DNA from: Cohnella herbarum
Lineage (GTDB): Bacteria > Bacillota > Bacilli > Paenibacillales > Paenibacillaceae
Direction: 5' to 3'
Length of the DNA stretch: 64,000 nt
Assembly: GCF_012849095.1 (NCBI RefSeq)
Contig: NZ_CP051680.1
Location: 2,232,001-2,296,000 of the forward strand
The position numbers were made by a program, and so were the translations under genes. Position 1 is the first letter of the stretch. The number at the start of each line of letters is the position of its first letter. Of this stretch, positions 26,556 to 34,639 are shown one piece after another. The notes under the pieces are model-generated. The model ran no database searches. It had not been told where the DNA came from and worked only from the letters and a program-made list of their open reading frames with translations.

Positions 26556-28280
26556 CTAGTCCTCGATCGTGGACAAGTCGCCCGTCGGCAAGTTCAGCTC
26601 CCAAGCTTTCAGAACCCTGCGCATGATTTTGCCGCTGCGAGTTTTCGGAAGCTTGTCTTTGAACTCGATTTCGCGCGGAGAAGCATGGGCGGACAGCCCT
26701 TCCTTCACGAACTTGGCGATATCCGCCTTAAGTTCATCAGACGGCGAAAAGCCTTCGCGAAGCGAGATGAACGCTTTGATGATTTCTCCTCTTAACGGAT
26801 CCGGCTTCCCGATAACTCCAGCCTCGGCAACGGCCGGATGCTCGACGAGCTTGCTCTCCACCTCGAATGGTCCGACACGCTCGCCTGCCGTGTTAATCAC
26901 GTCATCGATCCGGCCTTGGAACCAGAAGTAACCTTCATCGTCCTGGTAGGCGGAATCGCCCGATACGTACCAGCCGGGAATGTGGAAGTATTCGGCGTAT
27001 TTCGTAGGATTATTCCAAATCTTACGCATCATAGACGGCCATGGCGTCTTGATCGCAAGGTTACCCATGCGGAACGGCGGCAACTCATTGCCTTGATCGT
27101 CGATGATCGCGGCTTGGACGCCAGGTACCGGACGTCCCATCGAGCCCGGCTTGATTTCCATGCCAGGGTAATTACAAATCAATTGCCCGCCGGTCTCCGT
27201 CATCCACCATGTATCATGGATGCGTTGTCCGTAAATTTTATTGCCCCAACGTACGACTTCCGGATTAAGCGGTTCTCCTACGCTGAGCACATGGCGAAGG
27301 CTAGTTAAATCGTACGACTTCACGACGTCGTCTCCTGCCCCCATCAACATGCGGAATGCGGTAGGCGCGCTATACCATACGGTCACTTTATATTTTTGAA
27401 GCGTCGAATACCAATCCTGCGGACTGAACCGTCCGCCGCGTACGACGTTCGTCACTCCGTTAAGCCATGGCGCGAACACGCCGTAAGATGTTCCCGTTAC
27501 CCAGCCCGGATCGGCTGTGCACCAGTAAACATCGTCCTCCCTCAAATCCAGAACGACTCGTCCGGTATGATAATGCTGCAGCATTGCATTCTGAACGTGG
27601 AATACGCCTTTCGGCTTACCGGTAGAACCCGAGGTATAATGAAGGATCAAGCCGTCTTCCCGATCGAGGAACGTTAATTCCGCTACGTCGGAAGCGCTAT
27701 CCATGACCGAACGATAATCAATGATGCCATTTCCCTCTTCGACCGAATCCCCGTACACGATAACGTGCTTAAGATCAGGCAACTCCGAGCGCGGGATACG
27801 CGACAACAGAGACGGAGTCGTAACGATCGCTACCGCGCCGCTATCCTGAAGACGGTCTCTTACCGCCGTTTCCATGAATGCTTCGAACAAAGGTCCGACG
27901 ACCGCGCCGACTTTGAGCGCTCCGAACAAGCTGAAGTACAGTTCCGGCGTCCGCGGCATGAAAATAAACACGCGATCGCCCTTGTCCACGCCTAAGTCGC
28001 GCAGAACGTTGGCGAACTTATTGGATTGCTTCGACATTTCCGCGAAAGTATAGCTCTGCTCACGCTGATTATCGCTGTAATGAAGCGCGATTTTATCGCC
28101 GCGCCCATTGTCAACATGTCGATCGATCGCTTCGTACGCCATATTGACCTTGCCGGTGGAAGCCCAAGAAAAATGCTTCTCGACCTCTGCCCAGTTAAAG
28201 CTTTTTACCGCCTCTTCGTAGGATGCCATGTTCGACACCTTCGCCGTGACGGCCAATTTTTCATCCGATTGAAATGTCAC
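26556..28280 (-). CDS. acsA: Acetyl-CoA synthetase (AMP-forming)
   Basis: A 574-residue adenylate-forming enzyme that makes acetyl-CoA from acetate, ATP and CoA. YTSGSTGKPKG (215-225) is the P-loop-like motif A3; WWMTETGG and the GRIDDVINTAGERV hinge region are present. The catalytic lysine is in PKTRSGKIMRR (Lys551), the residue acetylated by AcuA. The start is a GTG preceded by GGGAAGGTGATGGATC. The divergent acuA and acuC genes, and ccpA nearby, are the same neighbourhood as in B. subtilis. Confidence 0.97.
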   Translation of the reverse strand: MTFQSDEKLAVTAKVSNMASYEEAVKSFNWAEVEKHFSWASTGKVNMAYEAIDRHVDNGRGDKIALHYSDNQREQSYTFAEMSKQSNKFANVLRDLGVDKGDRVFIFMPRTPELYFSLFGALKVGAVVGPLFEAFMETAVRDRLQDSGAVAIVTTPSLLSRIPRSELPDLKHVIVYGDSVEEGNGIIDYRSVMDSASDVAELTFLDREDGLILHYTSGSTGKPKGVFHVQNAMLQHYHTGRVVLDLREDDVYWCTADPGWVTGTSYGVFAPWLNGVTNVVRGGRFSPQDWYSTLQKYKVTVWYSAPTAFRMLMGAGDDVVKSYDLTSLRHVLSVGEPLNPEVVRWGNKIYGQRIHDTWWMTETGGQLICNYPGMEIKPGSMGRPVPGVQAAIIDDQGNELPPFRMGNLAIKTPWPSMMRKIWNNPTKYAEYFHIPGWYVSGDSAYQDDEGYFWFQGRIDDVINTAGERVGPFEVESKLVEHPAVAEAGVIGKPDPLRGEIIKAFISLREGFSPSDELKADIAKFVKEGLSAHASPREIEFKDKLPKTRSGKIMRRVLKAWELNLPTGDLSTIED

Positions 28281-28319
28281 GATCCATCACCTTCCCATTG
28301 AATTGCGGGCACCCTTGGA

Positions 28320-28333
28320 GGAATGCGCTTTCA
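28320..28333 (-). promoter_or_regulatory. Candidate CcpA-binding cre site in the acsA leader
   Basis: TGAAAGCGCATTCC on the minus strand matches the palindromic cre TGAAAGCGCTTTCA at 12 of 14 positions. It lies about 45 bases downstream of the expected transcription start, the same arrangement as the road-block cre of B. subtilis acsA. ccpA itself is 3 kb away. Confidence 0.6.
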
Positions 28334-28380
28334 TGTCCATTAACCGACAGCCTTTTTGCCGTAGATTTTCTGCCAAAGTC

Positions 28381-28389
28381 ATTATAACA
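28381..28389 (-). promoter_or_regulatory. Extended -10 promoter of acsA
   Basis: On the minus strand TGTTATAAT forms an extended -10 (TGnTATAAT). The -35 region (TGCCCA at 17 bases) is poor, as expected for an extended -10 promoter. Confidence 0.55.
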
Positions 28390-28540
28390 CAGTGAACGCA
28401 AGCTGGGCATAAGAACTAGGGACTTTTTCCGTAAGCTGAGGGAGAAATTTGGCTTAACTTCCCAAAGTACGGTTCCCTCGCTTGTCACGTATGAGGTATA
28501 ATAAAGTCTGACTTTACAGCTACGTTAAAGGGGGAACGGC

Positions 28541-29173
28541 ATGGAGCATGTTAAATCGTATGTCCGTTATCCAATTGACCGAAACGGCCGATCCCTTATC
28601 GTAGAGGGCCCCGTACCTTCGGAATTTTTGCGCACGCTCTCTCTTCATCCTAAGCTGGATGCTTTTCGAAAGCCGAAAGAACAGCATCAGGCGCTGGTCG
28701 AAATATCCGAATTGCCGGAAGGAAGAATCATCTTGGCTCGGGAAGACGACGTCATCGTGGGATACGTCACCTTCCATTATCCCGATGAGATGGAACGCTG
28801 GTCGGAAGGCGGAATGTTGGACTTGGTCGAGCTTGGAGCCATAGAAGTCGCGGACGATTATCGGAATTTCGGGCTCGGAAAAGCGCTCATCTCAACCGCT
28901 TTCGAGCATGGGCAACTGGACAATATGATCGTGTTCACGACGGAATATTATTGGCACTGGGATTTGGAATCCAGCGGATTAAACGTATGGGAATACCGCG
29001 AAATGATGGAGCGTCTGATGAAATCGGTCGGCATGGTCTGGTTTGCCACGGACGATCCGGAAATATGCGCCCATCCGGCCAACTGTCTGATGGTGCGAAT
29101 CGGCAAGGACGTCCCATTATCATCGGTGGAGCAATTCGATCGGGTTCGTTTCCGGCAACGCTTTATGTATTAG
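28541..29173 (+). CDS. acuA: Acetoin utilization protein AcuA, acetyltransferase acting on acetyl-CoA synthetase
   Basis: A 210-residue GNAT-fold protein that aligns end to end with B. subtilis AcuA: EHVKSYVRYPI, EQHQALVEISELPEGRIILA, ERWSEGGMLDLVELGAIEVADDYRNFGLGKALI, TTEYYWHWDL, WFATDDPEICAHPANCLM and QFDRVRFRQRFMY. AcuA acetylates and inactivates AcsA at its catalytic lysine. AAAGGGGGAACGGC precedes the ATG. It is divergent from acsA and followed by acuC; the CBS-domain gene acuB is not between them. Confidence 0.97.
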   Translation: MEHVKSYVRYPIDRNGRSLIVEGPVPSEFLRTLSLHPKLDAFRKPKEQHQALVEISELPEGRIILAREDDVIVGYVTFHYPDEMERWSEGGMLDLVELGAIEVADDYRNFGLGKALISTAFEHGQLDNMIVFTTEYYWHWDLESSGLNVWEYREMMERLMKSVGMVWFATDDPEICAHPANCLMVRIGKDVPLSSVEQFDRVRFRQRFMY

Positions 29174-29255
29174 CATGAGCTAGGTTCGGTGCGAATCGCT
29201 AGCTTATCGATACGGCGCCGTCGCGCGCAGCTTATAGAAAGGCAGGCGACCTTCT

Positions 29256-30446
29256 CTGGCCTCTAGGACGTTATGGATCAACAACTCGGATTCCGGGCGT
29301 TATCGGTTCTCGGATGAACATCCGTTCCACCCCGTGCGGTTGGAATTGACGGAAGACCTTTTAAGTAAATGCGATGCGATTGATAACGATCAAGTAGCTC
29401 CGTCCTTCTCCATGGAGGAGACGGAACGGATCATACGCGCCATTCATCGTTCCGATTATATCGACTGCGTAATCGATCTTAGTACGGACTCGCCTAGCGA
29501 TGACGCGATTAAACAAGCAATCCGGTATGGACTTGAGGAGGACGGGGATACTCCCTACTTTCCCGGCATGCACGAATCGGCCGTGGCGATATCCGCGGGC
29601 TCTATAGCCGCGGCGGACGCGGTTATGTCCGGTCGCGCCGAACACGCCCTGCATTTGGCCGGCGGGCTGCACCATGCCTTTCCCGATCGCGCATCCGGTT
29701 TCTGCGTGTATAACGATGCCGCGGCGGCCATTTCGTACATTAGGGAAAAATATAATGCACGCGTATTATACATAGATACCGACGTTCATCATGGCGATGG
29801 CGTGCAGTGGTTTTTCTATACCGACCCCGAAGTGTTCACGTTATCCATTCATGAAACCGGTAAATTCCTGTTTCCGGGGAGCGGTTTTCCTCATGAAAGG
29901 GGCGACTCTTCCGGTTATGGAGCTTGCCTTAACATCTCCATGGAACCCTATACGGAAGACGATTCGTGGCTCGCTTGCTTTAATCAAGCGGTTGAACACG
30001 CCGCCCGCTCCTTCCGGCCAGATATTATCGTCAGCCAACACGGTTGCGATGCCCATGCCTATGACCCGCTGGCGCACATTCACTGCAGCATGCGAATCTA
30101 TCGCGAGATGCCGAAGATCATTCATCGACTTGCCGACCGTTACACGCAAGGCAAATGGGTCGCCCTCGGCGGAGGCGGCTATGATCATTGGAGAGTCGTT
30201 CCTAGAGCTTGGGGCATGTTATGGCTCGAGATGAACGAGCATCCCCTTCTGGCGAGCATCGATTCGGAGCCGAATGGCGGTCTGCTGCCGGAACAATGGC
30301 CTGACATTAGCAGCGATAAAGCCGACGGGCCGCTTCCGAAGACGTGGTTAGACGACGTCGCTTCTTGGACGCCCATGCCGCGAAGAAAGGAAATCAGCGA
30401 GAAAAACAAAGCGAATCTGGAGATTGCTCTGCAGCATATCGGATAA
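29256..30446 (+). CDS. acuC: Acetoin utilization protein AcuC (class I histone deacetylase-like), unusual start
   Basis: A zinc-dependent deacetylase of roughly 396 residues. Visible active-site segments are GGLHHAFPDRASGFCVYNDAA, YIDTDVHHGDGVQ, SQHGCDAHAYDP and GGGGYD. AcuC is thought to remove the acetyl group that AcuA puts on AcsA. The only canonical in-frame start is a GTG at 29334, but that sits inside the conserved block SDEHPFHPVRLELT, so it cannot be the natural N-terminus. The frame is open upstream to 29238 (TAG at 29235). A CTG at 29256, nine bases after AAAGGCAGG, would give MASRTLWINNSDSGRYRFSD, which fits the family. A non-standard start or a small frameshift upstream is therefore implied. 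Confidence 0.85.
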   Translation: MASRTLWINNSDSGRYRFSDEHPFHPVRLELTEDLLSKCDAIDNDQVAPSFSMEETERIIRAIHRSDYIDCVIDLSTDSPSDDAIKQAIRYGLEEDGDTPYFPGMHESAVAISAGSIAAADAVMSGRAEHALHLAGGLHHAFPDRASGFCVYNDAAAAISYIREKYNARVLYIDTDVHHGDGVQWFFYTDPEVFTLSIHETGKFLFPGSGFPHERGDSSGYGACLNISMEPYTEDDSWLACFNQAVEHAARSFRPDIIVSQHGCDAHAYDPLAHIHCSMRIYREMPKIIHRLADRYTQGKWVALGGGGYDHWRVVPRAWGMLWLEMNEHPLLASIDSEPNGGLLPEQWPDISSDKADGPLPKTWLDDVASWTPMPRRKEISEKNKANLEIALQHIG

Positions 30447-30455
30447 TTAGGACCA

Positions 30456-30506
30456 ACAAGAAGACCGTCAGTCGGCATTTCCGCCGATGACGGTCTTCTT
30501 ATTGGT
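30456..30506. terminator. Terminator between acuC and mtnN
   Basis: AAGAAGACCGTCA and TGACGGTCTTCTT form a long stem with additional pairing (TCGGC/GCCGA) in the loop, followed by ATTGGT. It serves acuC and probably the converging mtnN. Confidence 0.8.
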
Positions 30507-30629
30507 GTCCGCGTTGTCTCTGTTATCTCTGTTATCTTCAGCAATCCCCGTCGCTCAGACGAAGTATTCTTCGTCGTCGGATTCGACCCTGAGCGAACGG
30601 GATATTGGGTATAGGCAAGCTGCCGAAGC

Positions 30630-31331
30630 TTATATTACTTTAATCATCTCTTCCACGATCGCGAACGACCGGTTAGCCGCTTCGATGGTGAATTCTGCGA
30701 AGTTCACGTGCGCGGATCCGTCCGCTTTGTCCGACATGGACCGAATAATCACGTGCGGTATGTCGTTCATGTAGCACACTTGAGCGACCGAAGCGCCTTC
30801 CATTTCCGTGCACGCTCCTCCAAGCTCGTCGAATAATCTTTTGACCACCGAGCGATCGGCGATAAATTGATCTCCCGAAAGCACTTTACCCGTTAAGCAA
30901 CGTCCCGGATATACTTTCCGTCCGGCTTCCTCCGCAAGCGAGATTAACCGGGCATCCGAAGGATATTCCGATACTTCCTGATATGGAATCGTCCCCCGCG
31001 GGAATCCGAGAGCCGTCACGTCAACGTCATGCTGAACGCTGCTCGTGGAGATGACGATATCCCCGATGTTCAATTGGGGGTCTACCGCTCCCGCCACGCC
31101 TGTAAAAATGACCGCATCCGCGCTATATCGGTCGATGAGCAGTTGCGTACAGACCGCCGCGTTTACTTTACCTACTCCCGAGCGCGTCAGAACGACCTTC
31201 TTGCCCTTAAACAACCCTTGATGGTAGGTAATACCGGCATGGCAATCCGTCTGCTTATCGTCCAATTGCGCCAGCAAGAGCTCGATTTCCTCCTGCATCG
31301 CACCGATGATTCCAATCGTACCGTAAGACAT
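30630..31331 (-). CDS. mtnN: 5'-methylthioadenosine/S-adenosylhomocysteine nucleosidase
   Basis: A 233-residue nucleosidase that cleaves adenine from methylthioadenosine and S-adenosylhomocysteine in methionine salvage. Typical segments are IGIIGAMQEEIELLL, GVGKVNAAVCTQLLI, FTGVAGAVDP, SGDQFI, CTEMEGASVAQVCY and IRSMSDKAD, with Asp of SD as catalytic acid. The ATG at 31331 follows AAGGATGAGCGGT; an open frame continues to 31349 without a better start. Confidence 0.95.
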   Translation of the reverse strand: MSYGTIGIIGAMQEEIELLLAQLDDKQTDCHAGITYHQGLFKGKKVVLTRSGVGKVNAAVCTQLLIDRYSADAVIFTGVAGAVDPQLNIGDIVISTSSVQHDVDVTALGFPRGTIPYQEVSEYPSDARLISLAEEAGRKVYPGRCLTGKVLSGDQFIADRSVVKRLFDELGGACTEMEGASVAQVCYMNDIPHVIIRSMSDKADGSAHVNFAEFTIEAANRSFAIVEEMIKVI

Positions 31332-31418
31332 ACCGCTCATCCTTCCCATTCGCTATTCATAAAGAAGCCCCGCTTCGGCTACGTACATGCCGGAGCAGGG
31401 CTCTTGTTTAACAACGTC

Positions 31419-32432
31419 TTAGTTCCCTCTTGGACCTGCAACGGATTTCCTAATGATCAATTCATGCGGAAGAGTGACTTTAGCGTTCTCTACCGATTCC
31501 TTCTTCATCAGTTTCGTGAGAAGTCTCATCGATACCGCTCCGATGTCGTACATCGGTTGAGCGACCGTTGTGAGAAGAGGACGAACCATCGAGGAGATGC
31601 GACTGTTATCCACGCTGATGACGGACACTTCCGCCGGTACGTTCAAACCCGCATCCTGAATGCAATGGACGGCTCCGATCGCCATTTCGTCCGTAGCGGA
31701 GAACACGGCGGTCGGACGATCCGGGAGATCAAGGAAGTATTGCATCGCATCGATACCCGATTCGTATTTATAATTGCCGACCCGAACGTATTGTTCCCGG
31801 TAAGGTAATCCGGCTTGTTCCAGAGCGCGTTTGTAACCCTGATAACGGGCATAACCGTTCGCTGGATCCTGCAAAGTACCGCTGATCATCGCGATCTCTC
31901 GGTGACCCTCGGCGATAAGACGGTTAACCGCATCGAACGCCGCCGCTTCATGATCGATATCGACGGACGGAATCGTGCCCTTCTCGTCGGTCGTCGCGCA
32001 TAACACGATCGGAACGTTGGACGTTCTGAAAGCTTGAATATGCTCTTCCGTCACGGCTCCGCCCATGAATAGCAGTCCGTCGACTTGCTTCTCCAAGAGC
32101 GTGTTAATGACCCGTATTTCTTTGTCTTTGCGTTTGTCCGCATTACAAAGAATAATATTGTAGTGATACATGTTGGCAATATCTTCGATGCCCCTTGCAA
32201 CTTCTGCGAATATCGCATTCGCGATATCGGGGATGACAACGCCTACGGTTGTCGTTTTCTTGCTGGCTAGACCGCGCGCGACCGCATTCGGCCGATAGCC
32301 CAGACGTTCTATCGCCTCGTAGACCTTCTTACGAGTTTGCGGTTTAACGTTGGGGTTGTTGTTGACGACGCGGGATACTGTCGCCATTGAAACGCCAGCT
32401 TCGCGTGCTACGTCGTAAATGGTTACCGTCAC
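31419..32432 (-). CDS. ccpA: Catabolite control protein A
   Basis: A 337-residue LacI-family regulator. The helix-turn-helix [21 protein letters not shown] and the hinge helix [18 protein letters not shown] are those of CcpA; the core shows [17 protein letters not shown] and ends [13 protein letters not shown]. With P-Ser-HPr it represses or activates genes at cre sites. I choose the GTG at 32432 since TGGAGCG lies nine bases upstream; it gives the usual short N-terminus. Neighbours (acsA, acuA, acuC, ytxJ) match the B. subtilis ccpA region. Confidence 0.96.
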   Translation of the reverse strand: MTVTIYDVAREAGVSMATVSRVVNNNPNVKPQTRKKVYEAIERLGYRPNAVARGLASKKTTTVGVVIPDIANAIFAEVARGIEDIANMYHYNIILCNADKRKDKEIRVINTLLEKQVDGLLFMGGAVTEEHIQAFRTSNVPIVLCATTDEKGTIPSVDIDHEAAAFDAVNRLIAEGHREIAMISGTLQDPANGYARYQGYKRALEQAGLPYREQYVRVGNYKYESGIDAMQYFLDLPDRPTAVFSATDEMAIGAVHCIQDAGLNVPAEVSVISVDNSRISSMVRPLLTTVAQPMYDIGAVSMRLLTKLMKKESVENAKVTLPHELIIRKSVAGPRGN

Positions 32433-32562
32433 AATAATTCGCTCCAATGTTCAAGACTGGATTGCAAACCCTTGTCCAGTCATGGATTATTAAGGTAATC
32501 ATACGACAAAACCGCATGTTTAGCAATCAAACATAAGGTTTAATGAACGCATGAAGTCGAGA

Positions 32563-32922
32563 TTAGGAATTGTTCACAGAAGAACCCAGCTTTTCCGACA
32601 GAAAAGAATACGTAATATGCCAATGCGACGTGTTCCAGACAGGCTGGCCATCCTGTACGAGAATGGCTTGGGGGGATGCATGCTTAATATCCAACTGCTC
32701 GGCGATCGTATTGCTGACCGGACGATCTTCGATTACGTGAACGATCGCGTAATCGACCGTATTTGCTTTGTCGTCTTCAATGAAGCGCATCAATTCTTCG
32801 TGCGCTCCGGCGCTAACCGAGCAACTCGTGCTATGCTTAAATACAAGCAGCGGCTTAGCGGTCGTTCCCTTCCGCACTTGCTCCCACTGGTCTAATGATG
32901 TCAGTTGCTGAATGTTCGCCAA
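32563..32922 (-). CDS. ytxJ: Bacillithiol system redox-active protein YtxJ
   Basis: A 119-residue thioredoxin-fold monothiol bacilliredoxin. The active cysteine is Cys34 in FKHSTSCSVSAGA, and the cis-Pro region is KHASPQAILV. The family is linked to removal of bacillithiol from protein thiols; that activity is inferred. AGGAGGCTATACC precedes the ATG. The gene is upstream of ccpA on the same strand, as in other Bacilli. Confidence 0.95.
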   Translation of the reverse strand: MANIQQLTSLDQWEQVRKGTTAKPLLVFKHSTSCSVSAGAHEELMRFIEDDKANTVDYAIVHVIEDRPVSNTIAEQLDIKHASPQAILVQDGQPVWNTSHWHITYSFLSEKLGSSVNNS

Positions 32923-32984
32923 TTGGTATAGCCTCCTTGAGAATCGAAGTCAATACGAATATCGTAGCAGAAAAAGGAATCATT

Positions 32985-33016
32985 CGCAAAAAAACGAGGG
33001 AAAAACTCCCCCGTCC
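32985..33016 (-). terminator. Rho-independent terminator after the zinc-ribbon gene
   Basis: ACGGGGG and CCCTCGT pair (one wobble) and are followed by TTTTTTT on the minus strand. Confidence 0.8.
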
Positions 33017-33021
33017 CAGCA

Positions 33022-33456
33022 CTAGGATATGTATTGTGCGCTCAGTTGGGATAGCCGGCTTTGCAATTCTTGTTTCCAGGTCTCGTCTTCCAACGAGGAT
33101 GCGATCAGCCAAAGATCGAGCAATTGATTGATTCGCTCCTCCGCGGCTCTGGCAATGACCGAAGCTTGCAAGGAATCCGAGAGCAACAAAGCTTGCGACA
33201 ATACGCCCGCCCACTCGTGAACTTGATCGAAAGGGATACTGTGAGGTGCCGGAGTGACGCCAAGCTGACCGACCAATTTTCCCACATCCTCTTTCACTCC
33301 GGGAAACACGTCGTTTCGTCCGCAATCGGAACAGTTATATACCGGTACGTTGTTAATATTCACTTTTTTAGCGAAAATGACGGTGCGGAGTTTAAGGTGC
33401 ATTTCGCCTCCGCAAGAGCAATGTTTAAGCAACGGGATTCTCTCCTTAATGAACAA
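33022..33456 (-). CDS. Zinc-ribbon-containing protein of unknown function
   Basis: A 144-residue protein. Four cysteines, CSCGG near residue 13 and CSDCG near 42, bracket LKLRTVIFAKKVNINNVPVY and form a probable zinc ribbon of the kind seen in YgiT/MqsA-like N-termini. The remaining ~90 residues are helical and have no DNA-binding motif that I recognise. Such ribbons can bind nucleic acid or protein. GAGAGAATCCC-type sequence upstream gives only a moderate ribosome-binding site. Confidence 0.7.
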   Translation of the reverse strand: MFIKERIPLLKHCSCGGEMHLKLRTVIFAKKVNINNVPVYNCSDCGRNDVFPGVKEDVGKLVGQLGVTPAPHSIPFDQVHEWAGVLSQALLLSDSLQASVIARAAEERINQLLDLWLIASSLEDETWKQELQSRLSQLSAQYIS

Positions 33457-33502
33457 AGAGCTTACCCGAAATATATTCGCTCCGGAACTTTATTATCCTG
33501 CT

Positions 33503-33916
33503 TTACCTGCCCGTGTAATTTCTGGAACCTCTTCGGTTGCGCACGGTAAGCACGAGCAAGACAATCAAGGCCGCGGCGGCCGCTCCCATTCCGTCGTGAA
33601 GCAGGTCAAGCGGATCGGGACTCCTCATCGGAACGAACGATTGGTGCCACTCGTCCGACAGCCCGTACAGTACGCAGATGATGACGTTTAACAGGCATCC
33701 TGACCACGTTGCGGCCCGTTTCCCCAATGCAAAGGCAACCGTAAGGCCTAAGATGAAGTAGGCGACATAGTGCATCGGATTGAAATCCGCTAACCCTGGA
33801 AGCCACTTCTGCACCCAAGGTAGAACGCTGTCTAATTGATCCCCGCTTCGGGACGATGAGATGAAGATGGCAACCATGCAGACTACGGCGGGAACATATC
33901 TCCATTTTGACTTCAT
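33503..33916 (-). CDS. VanZ family membrane protein
   Basis: A 137-residue membrane protein with four hydrophobic segments. VanZ signatures are visible as FISSSRSGDQL after TM1, MHYVAYFILGLTVAFAL and YGLSDEWHQSFVPMRSPDPLDLLHDGMGA. VanZ proteins confer teicoplanin tolerance in one enterococcal cluster; most chromosomal homologues have no known role. The ATG at 33916 follows GGAGGAAAAGCGCGAT. It is divergent from the DJ-1/PfpI gene. Confidence 0.93.
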   Translation of the reverse strand: MKSKWRYVPAVVCMVAIFISSSRSGDQLDSVLPWVQKWLPGLADFNPMHYVAYFILGLTVAFALGKRAATWSGCLLNVIICVLYGLSDEWHQSFVPMRSPDPLDLLHDGMGAAAAALIVLLVLTVRNRRGSRNYTGR

Positions 33917-34019
33917 ATCGCGCTTTTCCTCCAATGAATAAGACTTGCGTGAACGAATGCCGATGATTTGGTACAATAGATTTCTACTTAACCAGACTAA
34001 TGAATGGAGGATTACGATA

Positions 34020-34541
34020 ATGACTACGGTAAAAAGAGTCGTTTGTTTGCTTGATGACGAATTCGAAGATCTAGAGCTATGGTATCCTGTGTACCGTTTA
34101 CGCGAAGAAGGAGCCGAAGTCCTCTATGCCGGTCCCGAAAAAGGGAAAAAACATATCGGCAAATACGGAGTTCCCGCGGTCGCGGATATTTCCTACGATG
34201 ATCTCGACGCCGATCGATTCGACGGGCTGCTCGTGCCCGGAGGCTGGGCACCCGATAAAATCCGCAGAGATGCGCGCGTTCTCGATTTCGTACGCCGAAT
34301 GAACGACGCGGACAAGCCGATCGGACAAATTTGCCATGCCGGGTGGGTGCTTATCTCCGCCAAGATTTTGCAGGGCAGAACCGTTACTTCTACCCCGGGA
34401 ATCCGGGACGATATGGAAAATGCCGGCTCGGTCTGGCTGGATGAAGCGGTCGTCATCGACCGGAATATCGTATCCGCCAGAAGACCGCCCGATCTTCCAC
34501 CGTATGCGAAAGCCTTCTGCGACTTGCTGTTCGGCCGATAA
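34020..34541 (+). CDS. DJ-1/PfpI family protein (type 1 glutamine amidotransferase-like)
   Basis: A 173-residue flavodoxin-like protein with the nucleophile-elbow Cys105 in GQICHAGW and an acidic segment DDEFEDLE near residue 13. Family members include proteases, glyoxalase III-like enzymes and stress proteins. AATGGAGGATTACGATA precedes the ATG at 34020; an open frame upstream has no ribosome-binding site. Exact activity is not predictable. Confidence 0.92.
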   Translation: MTTVKRVVCLLDDEFEDLELWYPVYRLREEGAEVLYAGPEKGKKHIGKYGVPAVADISYDDLDADRFDGLLVPGGWAPDKIRRDARVLDFVRRMNDADKPIGQICHAGWVLISAKILQGRTVTSTPGIRDDMENAGSVWLDEAVVIDRNIVSARRPPDLPPYAKAFCDLLFGR

Positions 34542-34544
34542 GCA

Positions 34545-34608
34545 AAGCGCCTCCCTGCTCTTCCCCTTGGTCCATCCAACGGTAAGCGCAAGGAGGCCTT
34601 TTCTTTTC
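34545..34608 (+). terminator. Probable terminator after the DJ-1/PfpI gene
   Basis: GCCTCC and GGAGGC pair across a long loop that also contains GCGC/GCGC and TTGG/CCAA pairing, followed by CTTTTCTTTT. The loop is longer than usual. Confidence 0.5.
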
Positions 34609-34639
34609 GCTCGGCATAGTGCGGTTTAGCGCGGCTTCG

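Noticed and set aside
30487..30774. 95-codon ORF antisense to the mtnN 3' end
   Set aside because: Starts inside the acuC terminator and overlaps mtnN; no family match.
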